Source of the DNA: Flectobacillus sp. | GTDB taxonomy: Bacteria > Bacteroidota > Bacteroidia > Cytophagales > Spirosomataceae | Assembly (NCBI GenBank): GCA_029865665.1 | Contig: JARXAV010000109.1 | Coordinates: forward strand, 1 to 7,631 | DNA: 7,631 nt | Direction: 5' to 3' | Shown: positions 1-6,038 of the stretch, in pieces | How the letters are laid out: every line of letters starts with the position of its first letter | Numbering within the stretch: position 1 is the stretch's first letter | Program-made: the position numbers and the translations under genes | Notes under the pieces: model-generated | What the model saw: only the letters and a program-made list of their open reading frames with translations | Database searches by the model: none | Told to the model about the DNA's origin: nothing

Positions 1-1
1 T

Positions 2-2215
2 AATTACACATTGGTAAATGGAATTAAAATCCCAAGTCCAGATAACAAATATCGTTACGTGCCTTTGGATATTTTCCCGTCTGATTTATTGAGCCGTTTG
101 GAAGTAACCAAAACCCTAACGCCCAATCTGGAAGGTGATGCCGTGGGTGGTGTCGTAAACATGGTGATGAAAGATGCACCTACGGAATTAGAAATTAAAG
201 CGAACTTGGCTTCGGGTTACAATGAACTGTTTTTGCATGACGGTTTTGCCAGTTTCAATAAAGGGCAAGTGGCTACGAAATCGCCTTATGAAATCAATGG
301 AAGCTCTTATTATGCGACCCCAAACGACTTTTCAAAAGCAACAACGGCTGTCAAAACACAACAGCCATCGCCAAATATCGTGGGTGGCTTATCCATCGGG
401 AATCGCTATGTTCATAACAAATTGGGGGTCATTTTAGCATTGAGTTACCAGCATACCAACCGTGGAAGCAATAGTAGCTTTTATTCTTCAACGGTTTATG
501 ATACGGAAAAAACATCACGGATTACCAGTTTGGCAGAACGCAAATTTTCGGATCAACAAGAGCGTTTAGGAGTGCATTTAAAATTGGATTATCGTCTGAA
601 TGCCAAGCATAAATTTCAGTGGTATAATGCTTATATGAACCTTCAGAATAGTCAGGTCAGAGAAACCAGAACAACGGATTTCTCCAATGGCGGGTATGAC
701 CCTGTTTTAGGAAATGCAGGTCTAAGTTTTGCTACTCGTTCTCGATTAACTCAGCAGCAAATTATGAACAGTACCTTACAAGGGAATCATAGATTGTTAG
801 ACAAATTGACCTTTGACTGGTCAGCTGTGCTTTCTTCTGCCACGAATGCTACGCCTGATAATACTTCGATTACGGTTTTAGGAACTCGTAAAAACTTCGT
901 CGAAACAAAGACGTATGCTTCTCAAATGACTCGTCGTTGGGAACATAATTCAGATAACGATTATGCGGCTTATTTGAATTTGGTGTACCTAACCAAATAT
1001 CAGGGTAACAGTCTTGAACTGAGTACGGGAGGTTTGTATCGTAACAAAAAGCGAGACAATTTTTATAATAACTACCAGTTTCAACCAAGTAATTTATACG
1101 CTCTTTATGGTAAAGATTTTACTGCTAATGAAGACCTTACGTGGAACTTGAATAACCCAAGAGGTTCGGTGGCTTCTGCGTTAACGTATAAGGCATCAGA
1201 ACAAATTGTTGCGGAATATGTCATGGCAAAATTGCAACAACAAAAACTACAAACCATTGCAGGGGTACGTCTGGAGCATACGAATCAAGGATACGAAATG
1301 CTTTTCCCTTTGGGTGAATCAAAACCAACGGGTAATCAGATTTATACCGATATATTACCAAGTGTGAATGTTAAATATAGTTTAAACGCTAAACAGGTGC
1401 TTCGTGCTTCGTATTTCCGTTCGATTAACCGCCCAGGCTTCTTTGAAATCGTACCGGGGAAAGTCGTAAATGAAGAGTTTCAAGAACGTGGAAATGCTGA
1501 TTTAAAACGTGCTATTGCGGATAACTTTGATATTCGCTACGAACTATTACCCAATCCGTCTGACCAATTGTTAATGGGAGTCTTTTATAAATTCATAAAA
1601 GACCCCATTGAATACGCCCTCAACGTGGATGAAACTCGTGGACAAGATGTCTATTATGCACCAGGGAATTATGGAAATGCAACGAATTTGGGCTTGGAAC
1701 TGGATTACATCAAATACATTAAAAACTGGGGAATTAAGGCAAATTATACTTATACCAATTCGTCGATTACTACCCAAAAAATCATTCGTGAACGCAATGC
1801 TAACGGGGAACTCTATACAAAAAATGTAGCTCAAACTCGTCCTTTGTACGGACAGTCAGCTCATATTGGAAATGTTACGTTGCTTTATAAAGATACCAAA
1901 ACAGGTTGGGATGCCCAGTTGGCGGCCTCTTATACAGGCGAGCGAATCAATACCGTTTCTCAATTTTTGGATAATGACCTTTGGCAGGAAGCCTTTATCC
2001 AAATGGATGCCTCGTTGGAAAAGAAAATCGGTACAAGTTGGGTGATTTTTGTCAAAGCGAATAATTTGTTAGACACCCCTTTACGAGTTGTCATTAAAAA
2101 TACAAACCCCATAAATAACGACATTAATCTGGATACTCGTAACGCCAACAGCACACTGATTCGTCAGGATTATTACAAACGCTCCTTCGTCGTGGGGCTT
2201 CGTTTCAAATTGTAA
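2..2215 (+). CDS. TonB-dependent outer-membrane receptor, 5'-truncated by window edge
   Basis: This is an outer-membrane beta-barrel receptor that imports a large or chelated substrate using TonB-ExbBD energy. The frame is open from base 2 (N-Y-T-L-V-N-G...), so the TTG at 11 is not the start; the signal peptide, any N-terminal carboxypeptidase-like domain and the first part of the plug lie outside the window. The visible part opens with the end of the plug domain: LVNG, then SRLEVTKTLTPNLEGDAVGG and VNMVMKDAP, the usual plug signature. About 650 residues of barrel follow, rich in aromatic strands, including RASYFRSINRPGF and a terminal strand YYKRSFVVGLRFKL ending in the expected hydrophobic/aromatic pattern. 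With the missing N-terminus it would be about 900 residues. No SusD homologue follows, so it is not evidently a SusC of a glycan locus. The substrate is not readable from sequence; the nearby phytase suggests an inositol phosphate or a metal-phytate complex (inference). Confidence 0.93.
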   Translation, partial: NYTLVNGIKIPSPDNKYRYVPLDIFPSDLLSRLEVTKTLTPNLEGDAVGGVVNMVMKDAPTELEIKANLASGYNELFLHDGFASFNKGQVATKSPYEINGSSYYATPNDFSKATTAVKTQQPSPNIVGGLSIGNRYVHNKLGVILALSYQHTNRGSNSSFYSSTVYDTEKTSRITSLAERKFSDQQERLGVHLKLDYRLNAKHKFQWYNAYMNLQNSQVRETRTTDFSNGGYDPVLGNAGLSFATRSRLTQQQIMNSTLQGNHRLLDKLTFDWSAVLSSATNATPDNTSITVLGTRKNFVETKTYASQMTRRWEHNSDNDYAAYLNLVYLTKYQGNSLELSTGGLYRNKKRDNFYNNYQFQPSNLYALYGKDFTANEDLTWNLNNPRGSVASALTYKASEQIVAEYVMAKLQQQKLQTIAGVRLEHTNQGYEMLFPLGESKPTGNQIYTDILPSVNVKYSLNAKQVLRASYFRSINRPGFFEIVPGKVVNEEFQERGNADLKRAIADNFDIRYELLPNPSDQLLMGVFYKFIKDPIEYALNVDETRGQDVYYAPGNYGNATNLGLELDYIKYIKNWGIKANYTYTNSSITTQKIIRERNANGELYTKNVAQTRPLYGQSAHIGNVTLLYKDTKTGWDAQLAASYTGERINTVSQFLDNDLWQEAFIQMDASLEKKIGTSWVIFVKANNLLDTPLRVVIKNTNPINNDINLDTRNANSTLIRQDYYKRSFVVGLRFKL

Positions 2216-2347
2216 AAGTCGCAATCGTAATTCTTAAATCGTCACTGTACTTAAACTTTAATAAATCGACTCTTTTATTAGGGTCGGGAAGAAATTCATT
2301 TACTCAGTCAATAACTCCTTAATTTAATCTAATAATTAATTTTCAAC
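2216..2347 (+). other. Receptor-to-lipoprotein intergenic leader, no strong terminator
   Basis: This 132-base AT-rich gap contains only a weak 6-bp hairpin (CGACTC at 2267-2272 with GGGTCG at 2281-2286, one G-U pair, 8-base loop) and no T-tract after it. No convincing Bacteroidota promoter (TAnnTTTG with an upstream TTG box) was found, and no Shine-Dalgarno sequence precedes the ATG at 2348; the bases just before it are A/T-rich, as is normal in this phylum. Co-transcription of the receptor and lipoprotein genes is therefore plausible but not shown. Confidence 0.4.
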
Positions 2348-3586
2348 ATGAAAAAGTTACTTCTATTATCCATTTTTGCATCCTTTTTAATGACAGGTTG
2401 TAATTCATCGGACGTTGCTCCTGCCGAAAAACTAAGTGTTTCAGGTGAAGTTTCAGGAACTTGGAAAAAGGGTTCTATCATTACGGTGAACTCAGATTTA
2501 ATAATTCCAGTCGGAAAATCATTAACCATCGAAGAAGGCGTAAGTATCGTAATGGATACGACAAGTAAGCCAGAATTCATTGTACAAGGGAATTTGTATG
2601 CGTTAGGTACATCGGCAAACCCAATCAAATTTTCTGTTCCAGAAACGGCGAAATTGGCAAAATACAAATTTGGACAGCTTTGGGGAGGAATTCTTGCTGC
2701 TAAAACGTGTACAGAAATGGTGTTGGACAACGTGATTTTAGAATATGGTGGAGCTGTAACAACAGAGGCATCTACGTCGGTAAAATTAGGTTTATACAAA
2801 GCTGCAAGTGGTGAGTTTGATCCAGCATTATGGTTCTCTAACACAGCAGGAAAATTGGTAGTAAGAAATTCAACGATCCGTAACTGGCGTGACGATGCTA
2901 CGTATATTGAAGGTGGTAGTGTGATTTTTGCAAACAATGTTCTTCATACAACTGGTTTGAGTGGTGGTGAAGGCTTCAATATCAAGTCGGGTGTCGTAGC
3001 GGATATTGCTTTTAACTTGGTGTATAGCACCAATACAAATGCACTAAAATTATCAAGTACTGGTGGGCGTACACCACAAGCAATCGTGGTTGCCTACAAC
3101 AATACCATTGTAAATACAGGTTGGAGAAGACCAACTATTAAAGGTGGTTCAATCTGGGTAGAGCAAAGTGTACGTGCAAAATTGTATAATAACTTGATGG
3201 CAAACTGTCGTTTCGGAATTAAGAGAGATACCAAGCTTCCAGAAGATACAGCAAGTAGAGTGTCGAATAATTACTACTATGGCTACACGCAAACGGCGGT
3301 TGACCAGTTTCAAAATTCAAAAGAAATCTTATCGGGAACGAAAGAAATTAAAGGAACGAAAGCAGACGAAAACGATCCATTATTCGTGAATTATCTTAAA
3401 AGTACCGATTACTTAACGGCTGATTTATTAGCTACTTGGGATTTCCACTTATCGGCTAATTCTCCAGCATTAGGCAAAGGCTTAACTACGTTTACTCGTA
3501 ATTTTAAAGATGGTATCGTCATCAATGGTGTTACCTACAAATCGCCAGACCCAGCAACTTACGTTGGTGCCTATGGTACAAAATAA
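2348..3586 (+). CDS. Lipoprotein with predicted right-handed parallel beta-helix fold
   Basis: This 412-residue protein starts with a lipoprotein signal peptide: MKK, a hydrophobic run, then the lipobox LMTGC with the acylated Cys at residue 18. The mature part looks like a right-handed parallel beta-helix. Short strand-turn repeats carry Asn/Gly at turns (for example NNVL around 196-199, NNTIVNTG around 251-258, YNNLMANCRFGI around 280-291). Near the start is the typical entry segment with a GKSLTIEEGVSI strand (57-68), and WGGI lies at 112-115. The C-terminal part has the DPLFVNY ... DFHLSANSPALGKG pattern (343-378) and ends in VGAYGTK, which is common in beta-helix proteins of Bacteroidota. 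Family knowledge: such folds are used by polysaccharide lyases and by surface binding proteins, but I see no catalytic signature. Lying between receptor and phytase, it may hold substrate at the cell surface, a SusD-like role (inference). After Cys18 come N-S-S-D, only weakly like a Bacteroidota surface-export signal, so the side of the membrane is uncertain. Confidence 0.85.
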   Translation: MKKLLLLSIFASFLMTGCNSSDVAPAEKLSVSGEVSGTWKKGSIITVNSDLIIPVGKSLTIEEGVSIVMDTTSKPEFIVQGNLYALGTSANPIKFSVPETAKLAKYKFGQLWGGILAAKTCTEMVLDNVILEYGGAVTTEASTSVKLGLYKAASGEFDPALWFSNTAGKLVVRNSTIRNWRDDATYIEGGSVIFANNVLHTTGLSGGEGFNIKSGVVADIAFNLVYSTNTNALKLSSTGGRTPQAIVVAYNNTIVNTGWRRPTIKGGSIWVEQSVRAKLYNNLMANCRFGIKRDTKLPEDTASRVSNNYYYGYTQTAVDQFQNSKEILSGTKEIKGTKADENDPLFVNYLKSTDYLTADLLATWDFHLSANSPALGKGLTTFTRNFKDGIVINGVTYKSPDPATYVGAYGTK

Positions 3587-3620
3587 CCTTCATCAGTAAA
3601 TTTTTGATTAATTTTTGCCT

Positions 3621-3681
3621 AAACACCAAGTCGAAAAGTAAGCCTTTTTAGGGTAAACTTGGAAGAGCTTGGTGTTTTTTT
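3621..3681 (+). terminator. Hairpin with T-run before phytase; terminator or attenuator
   Basis: The left arm AAACACCAAG (3621-3630) is perfectly complementary to CTTGGTGTTT (3668-3677), and the run of T continues to 3681 (seven T in 3675-3681). The 37-base loop holds a small inner hairpin (AAAAG 3634-3638 with CTTTT 3644-3648). A second copy of the ACTTGG motif at 3657-3662 can instead pair with CCAAGT at 3626-3631, which would compete with the terminator stem. The T-run ends 13 bases before the phytase ATG at 3695. It probably ends the receptor-lipoprotein transcript; conditional read-through into the phytase is possible. Confidence 0.65.
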
Positions 3682-3694
3682 AACCTTTCGATGT

Positions 3695-4756
3695 ATGCGT
3701 ATTATCCCTTTTTTAGGTATGAGTTTATTATTTGCTCAGGGATGTAGTTCTCAAGTAAATAATCAAAAAGTTATTTCGCCGATTGTGATTACGGAAGCCG
3801 TAAAGTACGATACCGACGACCCTGCCGTTTGGGTAAATCCAGCCGATGCGAGCAAAAGTCTTATTTTAGGAACAGACAAAAATCAAGACGGAGCTTTGTA
3901 TGTGTTTGATTTACAAGGAAAAATCATTCAAGATAAGGTAGTTAAGAATCTACAACGCCCCAATAACGTAGATATTGAATATGGATTTTTATTGGGAGGA
4001 AAAAAGACAGACATTGCCGTAGTGACCGAACGTATGACCCATAAATTACGTATCTTTTCCTTACCCGATATGAAACCGATTGATAGGGGAGGGCTTCCCG
4101 TTTTTGAAGGAGAAACAGGAGCAGAGTTCAGAGATTTAATGGGTATTTCTTTATATAAAAATCCTCAAGGAGCTATTTATGCCATTGTAGGACGTAAATC
4201 AGGGCCGACGAACGGTGGTTATTTGTGGCAGTATTTATTAGAAGATACTGGAAAAGGAGAAGTGAAAGCTACATTAGTGCGTAAGTTTGGTACATACAGC
4301 GGGAAGAAGGAAATCGAATCCATTGCCGTGGATGACCAATTGGGCTATGTCTATTATTCGGATGAAGGGGTAGGAGTTCGTAAATACTATGCAGAGCCTT
4401 CCAAAGGAAATGAGGAATTGGCCCTTTTTGCTAAAACAGGTTTTTCAGAGGACCATGAAGGTATTTCCATTTATCAGCTCACCCCAACAACGGGCTATCT
4501 GTTAGTGTCGGATCAGGGAGCAAATAAATTTCATGTTTTTAGTAGAGAAGGAGCAAAAGGAAATCCGCATGAGCATTCTTTATTGAAAGTAGTAGAGGTA
4601 AAAGCCACTCAAAGTGACGGTTCTGAAACGGTTGCAATTTCATTTGGTAGTGCTTTTCCTAAAGGACTTTTTGTAGCTATGAGTAATAACAAAACGTTTC
4701 ATCTTTACCGTTGGGAAGACATCGCTGGGAAAGAATTGAAAAGTAGAAAGAAGTAA
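3695..4756 (+). CDS. Beta-propeller phytase (3-phytase), exported, possible lipoprotein
   Basis: It hydrolyses phytate and other inositol phosphates to release phosphate, using Ca2+ in the active site of a six-bladed beta-propeller. I chose the ATG at 3695 (353 residues) because the longer TTG-initiated frame at 3659 would place a terminator hairpin arm inside the coding sequence and put a non-signal stretch before the signal peptide. The N-terminus MRIIPFLGMSLLFAQGC is an export signal with a loose lipobox (A-Q-G-C, Cys17). Matches to the Bacillus-type family are DPAVW (42-46), K62, NNVD (90-93), R113, E208 in EIESIAVDD, SDE (222-224), DHEG (253-256), SDQG (272-275), GLFVAM (324-329) and a final RWEDIAG. 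Oddities: the position of the Bacillus phosphate-binding Tyr (YGFSLY) is Met149 in LMGISLY, the Lys-Glu pair is K168-S169, and the usual DTDGI segment reads SDGSETV (307-313). Similar variants are, as I recall, common in Bacteroidota. Phytase family membership is secure; exact substrate preference is not. Confidence 0.92.
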   Translation: MRIIPFLGMSLLFAQGCSSQVNNQKVISPIVITEAVKYDTDDPAVWVNPADASKSLILGTDKNQDGALYVFDLQGKIIQDKVVKNLQRPNNVDIEYGFLLGGKKTDIAVVTERMTHKLRIFSLPDMKPIDRGGLPVFEGETGAEFRDLMGISLYKNPQGAIYAIVGRKSGPTNGGYLWQYLLEDTGKGEVKATLVRKFGTYSGKKEIESIAVDDQLGYVYYSDEGVGVRKYYAEPSKGNEELALFAKTGFSEDHEGISIYQLTPTTGYLLVSDQGANKFHVFSREGAKGNPHEHSLLKVVEVKATQSDGSETVAISFGSAFPKGLFVAMSNNKTFHLYRWEDIAGKELKSRKK

Positions 4757-4764
4757 GTAGAATA

Positions 4765-4801
4765 ACTCGATACCATCGTAAACACTAGGATGGTATCGAG
4801 T
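4765..4801. terminator. Stem-loop between convergent genes, probable bidirectional terminator
   Basis: ACTCGATACCATC (4765-4777) and GATGGTATCGAGT (4789-4801) form a perfect 13-bp stem with an 11-base loop. It starts 8 bases after the phytase stop codon and ends 9 bases before the stop codon of the opposing DUF2279 gene. The T-tracts are weak on both sides (CACTGCCTTTT on +, TATTCTACTT on -), so it may also act as a 3' stabilising stem. Its position between two convergent genes supports a terminator for both. Confidence 0.75.
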
Positions 4802-4810
4802 CACTGCCTT

Positions 4811-5737
4811 TTAAAAATAAAGCCAATGCCCTTTAAACTGCCCTAAAGAATTGTATTCGAGTGTAGGAAAAGGTATTTTAATGAAGTTGAGTCCTTCAAA
4901 AACGGCTTTCATAAATTTTGATTTGGTCGGGATTTTACTCCAATCAATGTCTAATGAAAGGAAATATTGACGATAACGTTCGGTAGGCGGAATACTTACC
5001 CCTCTATAGGAACTGAGGTTCGAAAATTCGCCAAACATACCATTCGCTCCATAACCTACGGCAACATTCACCCACGAAGGAAGTGTTGATTTAGGAAGTA
5101 GGTGATTCAAATTTCCGCTAAACCAGTAAGTATGTCCATTATAGTCATAAAACAAACTTTCCAGTGCATCGTGTCCTAAGTAACCGTTGGCTTGGTTTGC
5201 GTAAGGAGAGCGGTTAAAACTGAATTTATAACGAATAAGTTGTTCATTGAACAATAATTCTTGCCCGATAATCAGAGCCGAACCTGCTGTATTGGCTAAC
5301 ATATCACTCCATGAAAAGCCCCATCCTTCATAGTAACCATCAAATACTTCAATCGGAGTTTGTAAAATAATGCCCATTGTTGCTCCATATAACAGTGCTT
5401 TGTTCTTTTTGACTCCCGCATTTCGAAGCATCGAGTAACCAATGTAGCTTTCCAGATAAGAGCCAAAGAAATGCCCAAATTTATCTACTTGTAAATAGCC
5501 CTCACTGTCGTTGTAAAGATGAAATGGAACGGGCTTGGAGTCTTTGTACCATATAAAGTTAAGATAAGACATACCGCCAAGATAAAAGCCCGATTCAAGT
5601 AAAATGGCTTTGGTAAGCTTCGCTTTATTGAGAGGAGGCGTAGCTACTAATGGAGTACTAGCTGCGGTACTATCAGGAGTACAATAAACACTATAGTCAG
5701 CAATAAATAGGAACAAAAGGAATACGTATTTTTTCAT
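4811..5737 (-). CDS. DUF2279 (YfiM-like) predicted envelope protein
   Basis: This 308-residue protein starts with a signal peptide (MKKYVFLLFLFIADYSVYC); Cys19 lacks a good lipobox (S-V-Y-C), so ordinary cleavage near this site is more likely than lipidation. The conserved core fits the DUF2279/YfiM family: a DKFGHF motif (85-90, with D85, K86 and H89), a helical segment with SYLESYIGYSMLR, and the hallmark EGWGFSWSDMLANTAGS (137-153) with S144-D145 and N149. The C-terminal 120 residues (SFNRSPYANQ..., VAVGYGANGMFGEF, a final GHWLYF) alternate aromatic and polar residues, suggesting outer-membrane-associated beta structure. The biochemical function of the family is unknown to me; no enzymatic role is claimed. 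It is transcribed convergently to the phytase and separated from lepB by about 300 bases containing a terminator, so it probably has its own promoter, which I could not identify. Confidence 0.85.
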   Translation of the reverse strand: MKKYVFLLFLFIADYSVYCTPDSTAASTPLVATPPLNKAKLTKAILLESGFYLGGMSYLNFIWYKDSKPVPFHLYNDSEGYLQVDKFGHFFGSYLESYIGYSMLRNAGVKKNKALLYGATMGIILQTPIEVFDGYYEGWGFSWSDMLANTAGSALIIGQELLFNEQLIRYKFSFNRSPYANQANGYLGHDALESLFYDYNGHTYWFSGNLNHLLPKSTLPSWVNVAVGYGANGMFGEFSNLSSYRGVSIPPTERYRQYFLSLDIDWSKIPTKSKFMKAVFEGLNFIKIPFPTLEYNSLGQFKGHWLYF

Positions 5738-5845
5738 GATTTTGATAAAAAGGTTAAACCTGTTTAAACTTTCGTAGAACCACGTGCGTAAGCAATGAAT
5801 ATATACTGTTTGAGCGTAGCGAGTTTACATATTCTTGAATTTTTT

Positions 5846-5862
5846 GCGGCCCGCCGCTGCGG
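5846..5862. repeat. GC-rich block with two alternative small hairpins
   Basis: Seventeen bases, all but one of them G or C, sit in otherwise A/T-rich DNA. GCGG at 5846-5849 can pair with CCGC at 5854-5857, or CCGC at 5851-5854 with GCGG at 5859-5862; each has a 4-base loop and they exclude each other. A T-run (5840-5845) lies directly before it, so on the minus strand the block is followed by six A. I recall similar T-run plus GC-block sequences recurring between genes in Bacteroidota genomes, but cannot verify that here. Confidence 0.45.
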
Positions 5863-5889
5863 TTACTTTTTGTTTCAAGACAAAAGTAA
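5863..5889. repeat. Hairpin TTACTTTTTGT / ACAAAAGTAA
   Basis: TTACTTTTTGT (5863-5873) pairs with ACAAAAGTAA (5880-5889), giving ten pairs with one bulged T and a 6-base loop TTCAAG. It directly follows the GC-rich block and lies within the unit bounded by 14-bp inverted repeats. It has no terminating T-run on either strand, so a structural or repeat-element role is likelier than termination. Confidence 0.55.
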
Positions 5890-5977
5890 GGCTAAGAATT
5901 AATCAAAGAATAGTATTTTTTAGAAAGTTTAAACAGCTTTTGTATAAGAAATAAGAGTTATTCAATTAGGTTTAATA

Positions 5978-6011
5978 CAAAAATAGCCAAATTCTTGGAA
6001 GAATTTGGCTA
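5978..6011 (-). terminator. Intrinsic terminator of lepB
   Basis: On the minus strand TAGCCAAATTCTT and AAGAATTTGGCTA form a 13-nt-armed near-perfect palindrome (arms 5984-5996 and 5999-6011; the innermost pairs must open to give a real loop). The minus-strand sequence continues TTTTTGTATT, a T-rich tail. It begins 27 bases after the lepB stop codon, as expected for a Rho-independent terminator. The tail also happens to match TAnnTTTG on the minus strand, but no matching upstream box was seen. Confidence 0.82.
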
Positions 6012-6038
6012 CAGTAACGTAATGTCAAGGTGTTGGTC

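Larger units (their letters stand above)
5760..5936. repeat. 177-bp unit bounded by perfect 14-bp inverted repeats
   Basis: CTGTTTAAACTTTC at 5760-5773 is the exact reverse complement of GAAAGTTTAAACAG at 5923-5936. Each arm contains the 8-bp palindrome GTTTAAAC. Between them lie an imperfect inverted pair (GAATATATA 5797-5805 with TACATATTC 5826-5834, 8 of 9 pairs) around GAGCGTAGCGAG, a GC-rich block (5846-5862) and a hairpin (5863-5889). No open reading frame or transposase is present. It looks like a small non-autonomous or dispersed palindromic repeat, or a complex leader of the DUF2279 gene; no flanking target-site duplication was evident. Confidence 0.55.

Noticed and set aside
1571..1834. 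87-codon minus-strand frame inside the receptor gene
   Set aside because: It is a shadow of the receptor coding sequence with no motif of its own; the other short frames inside the receptor, DUF2279 and lepB genes were rejected for the same reason.
2329..2937. 202-codon open frame on the minus strand, antisense to the beta-helix lipoprotein gene
   Set aside because: The opposing + frame has a lipoprotein signal and fold pattern, whereas this frame has no recognisable domain, signal or conserved motif and runs almost entirely inside that gene.
2..3586. SusC/SusD-type polysaccharide utilisation locus
   Set aside because: The protein after the receptor is a beta-helix lipoprotein, not a helical SusD, and no glycoside hydrolase is present; the receptor also appears shorter than typical SusC proteins.
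3659..3694. TTG start giving a 12-residue longer phytase
   Set aside because: It would put the terminator arm inside the coding region and place a non-signal stretch before the signal peptide; the ATG at 3695 gives a normal export signal.
5978..5985. Bacteroidota -7 promoter box (TATTTTTG on the minus strand) for the DUF2279 gene
   Set aside because: It coincides with the T-tail of the lepB terminator, lies about 240 bases from the start codon and has no matching upstream box at the expected spacing.
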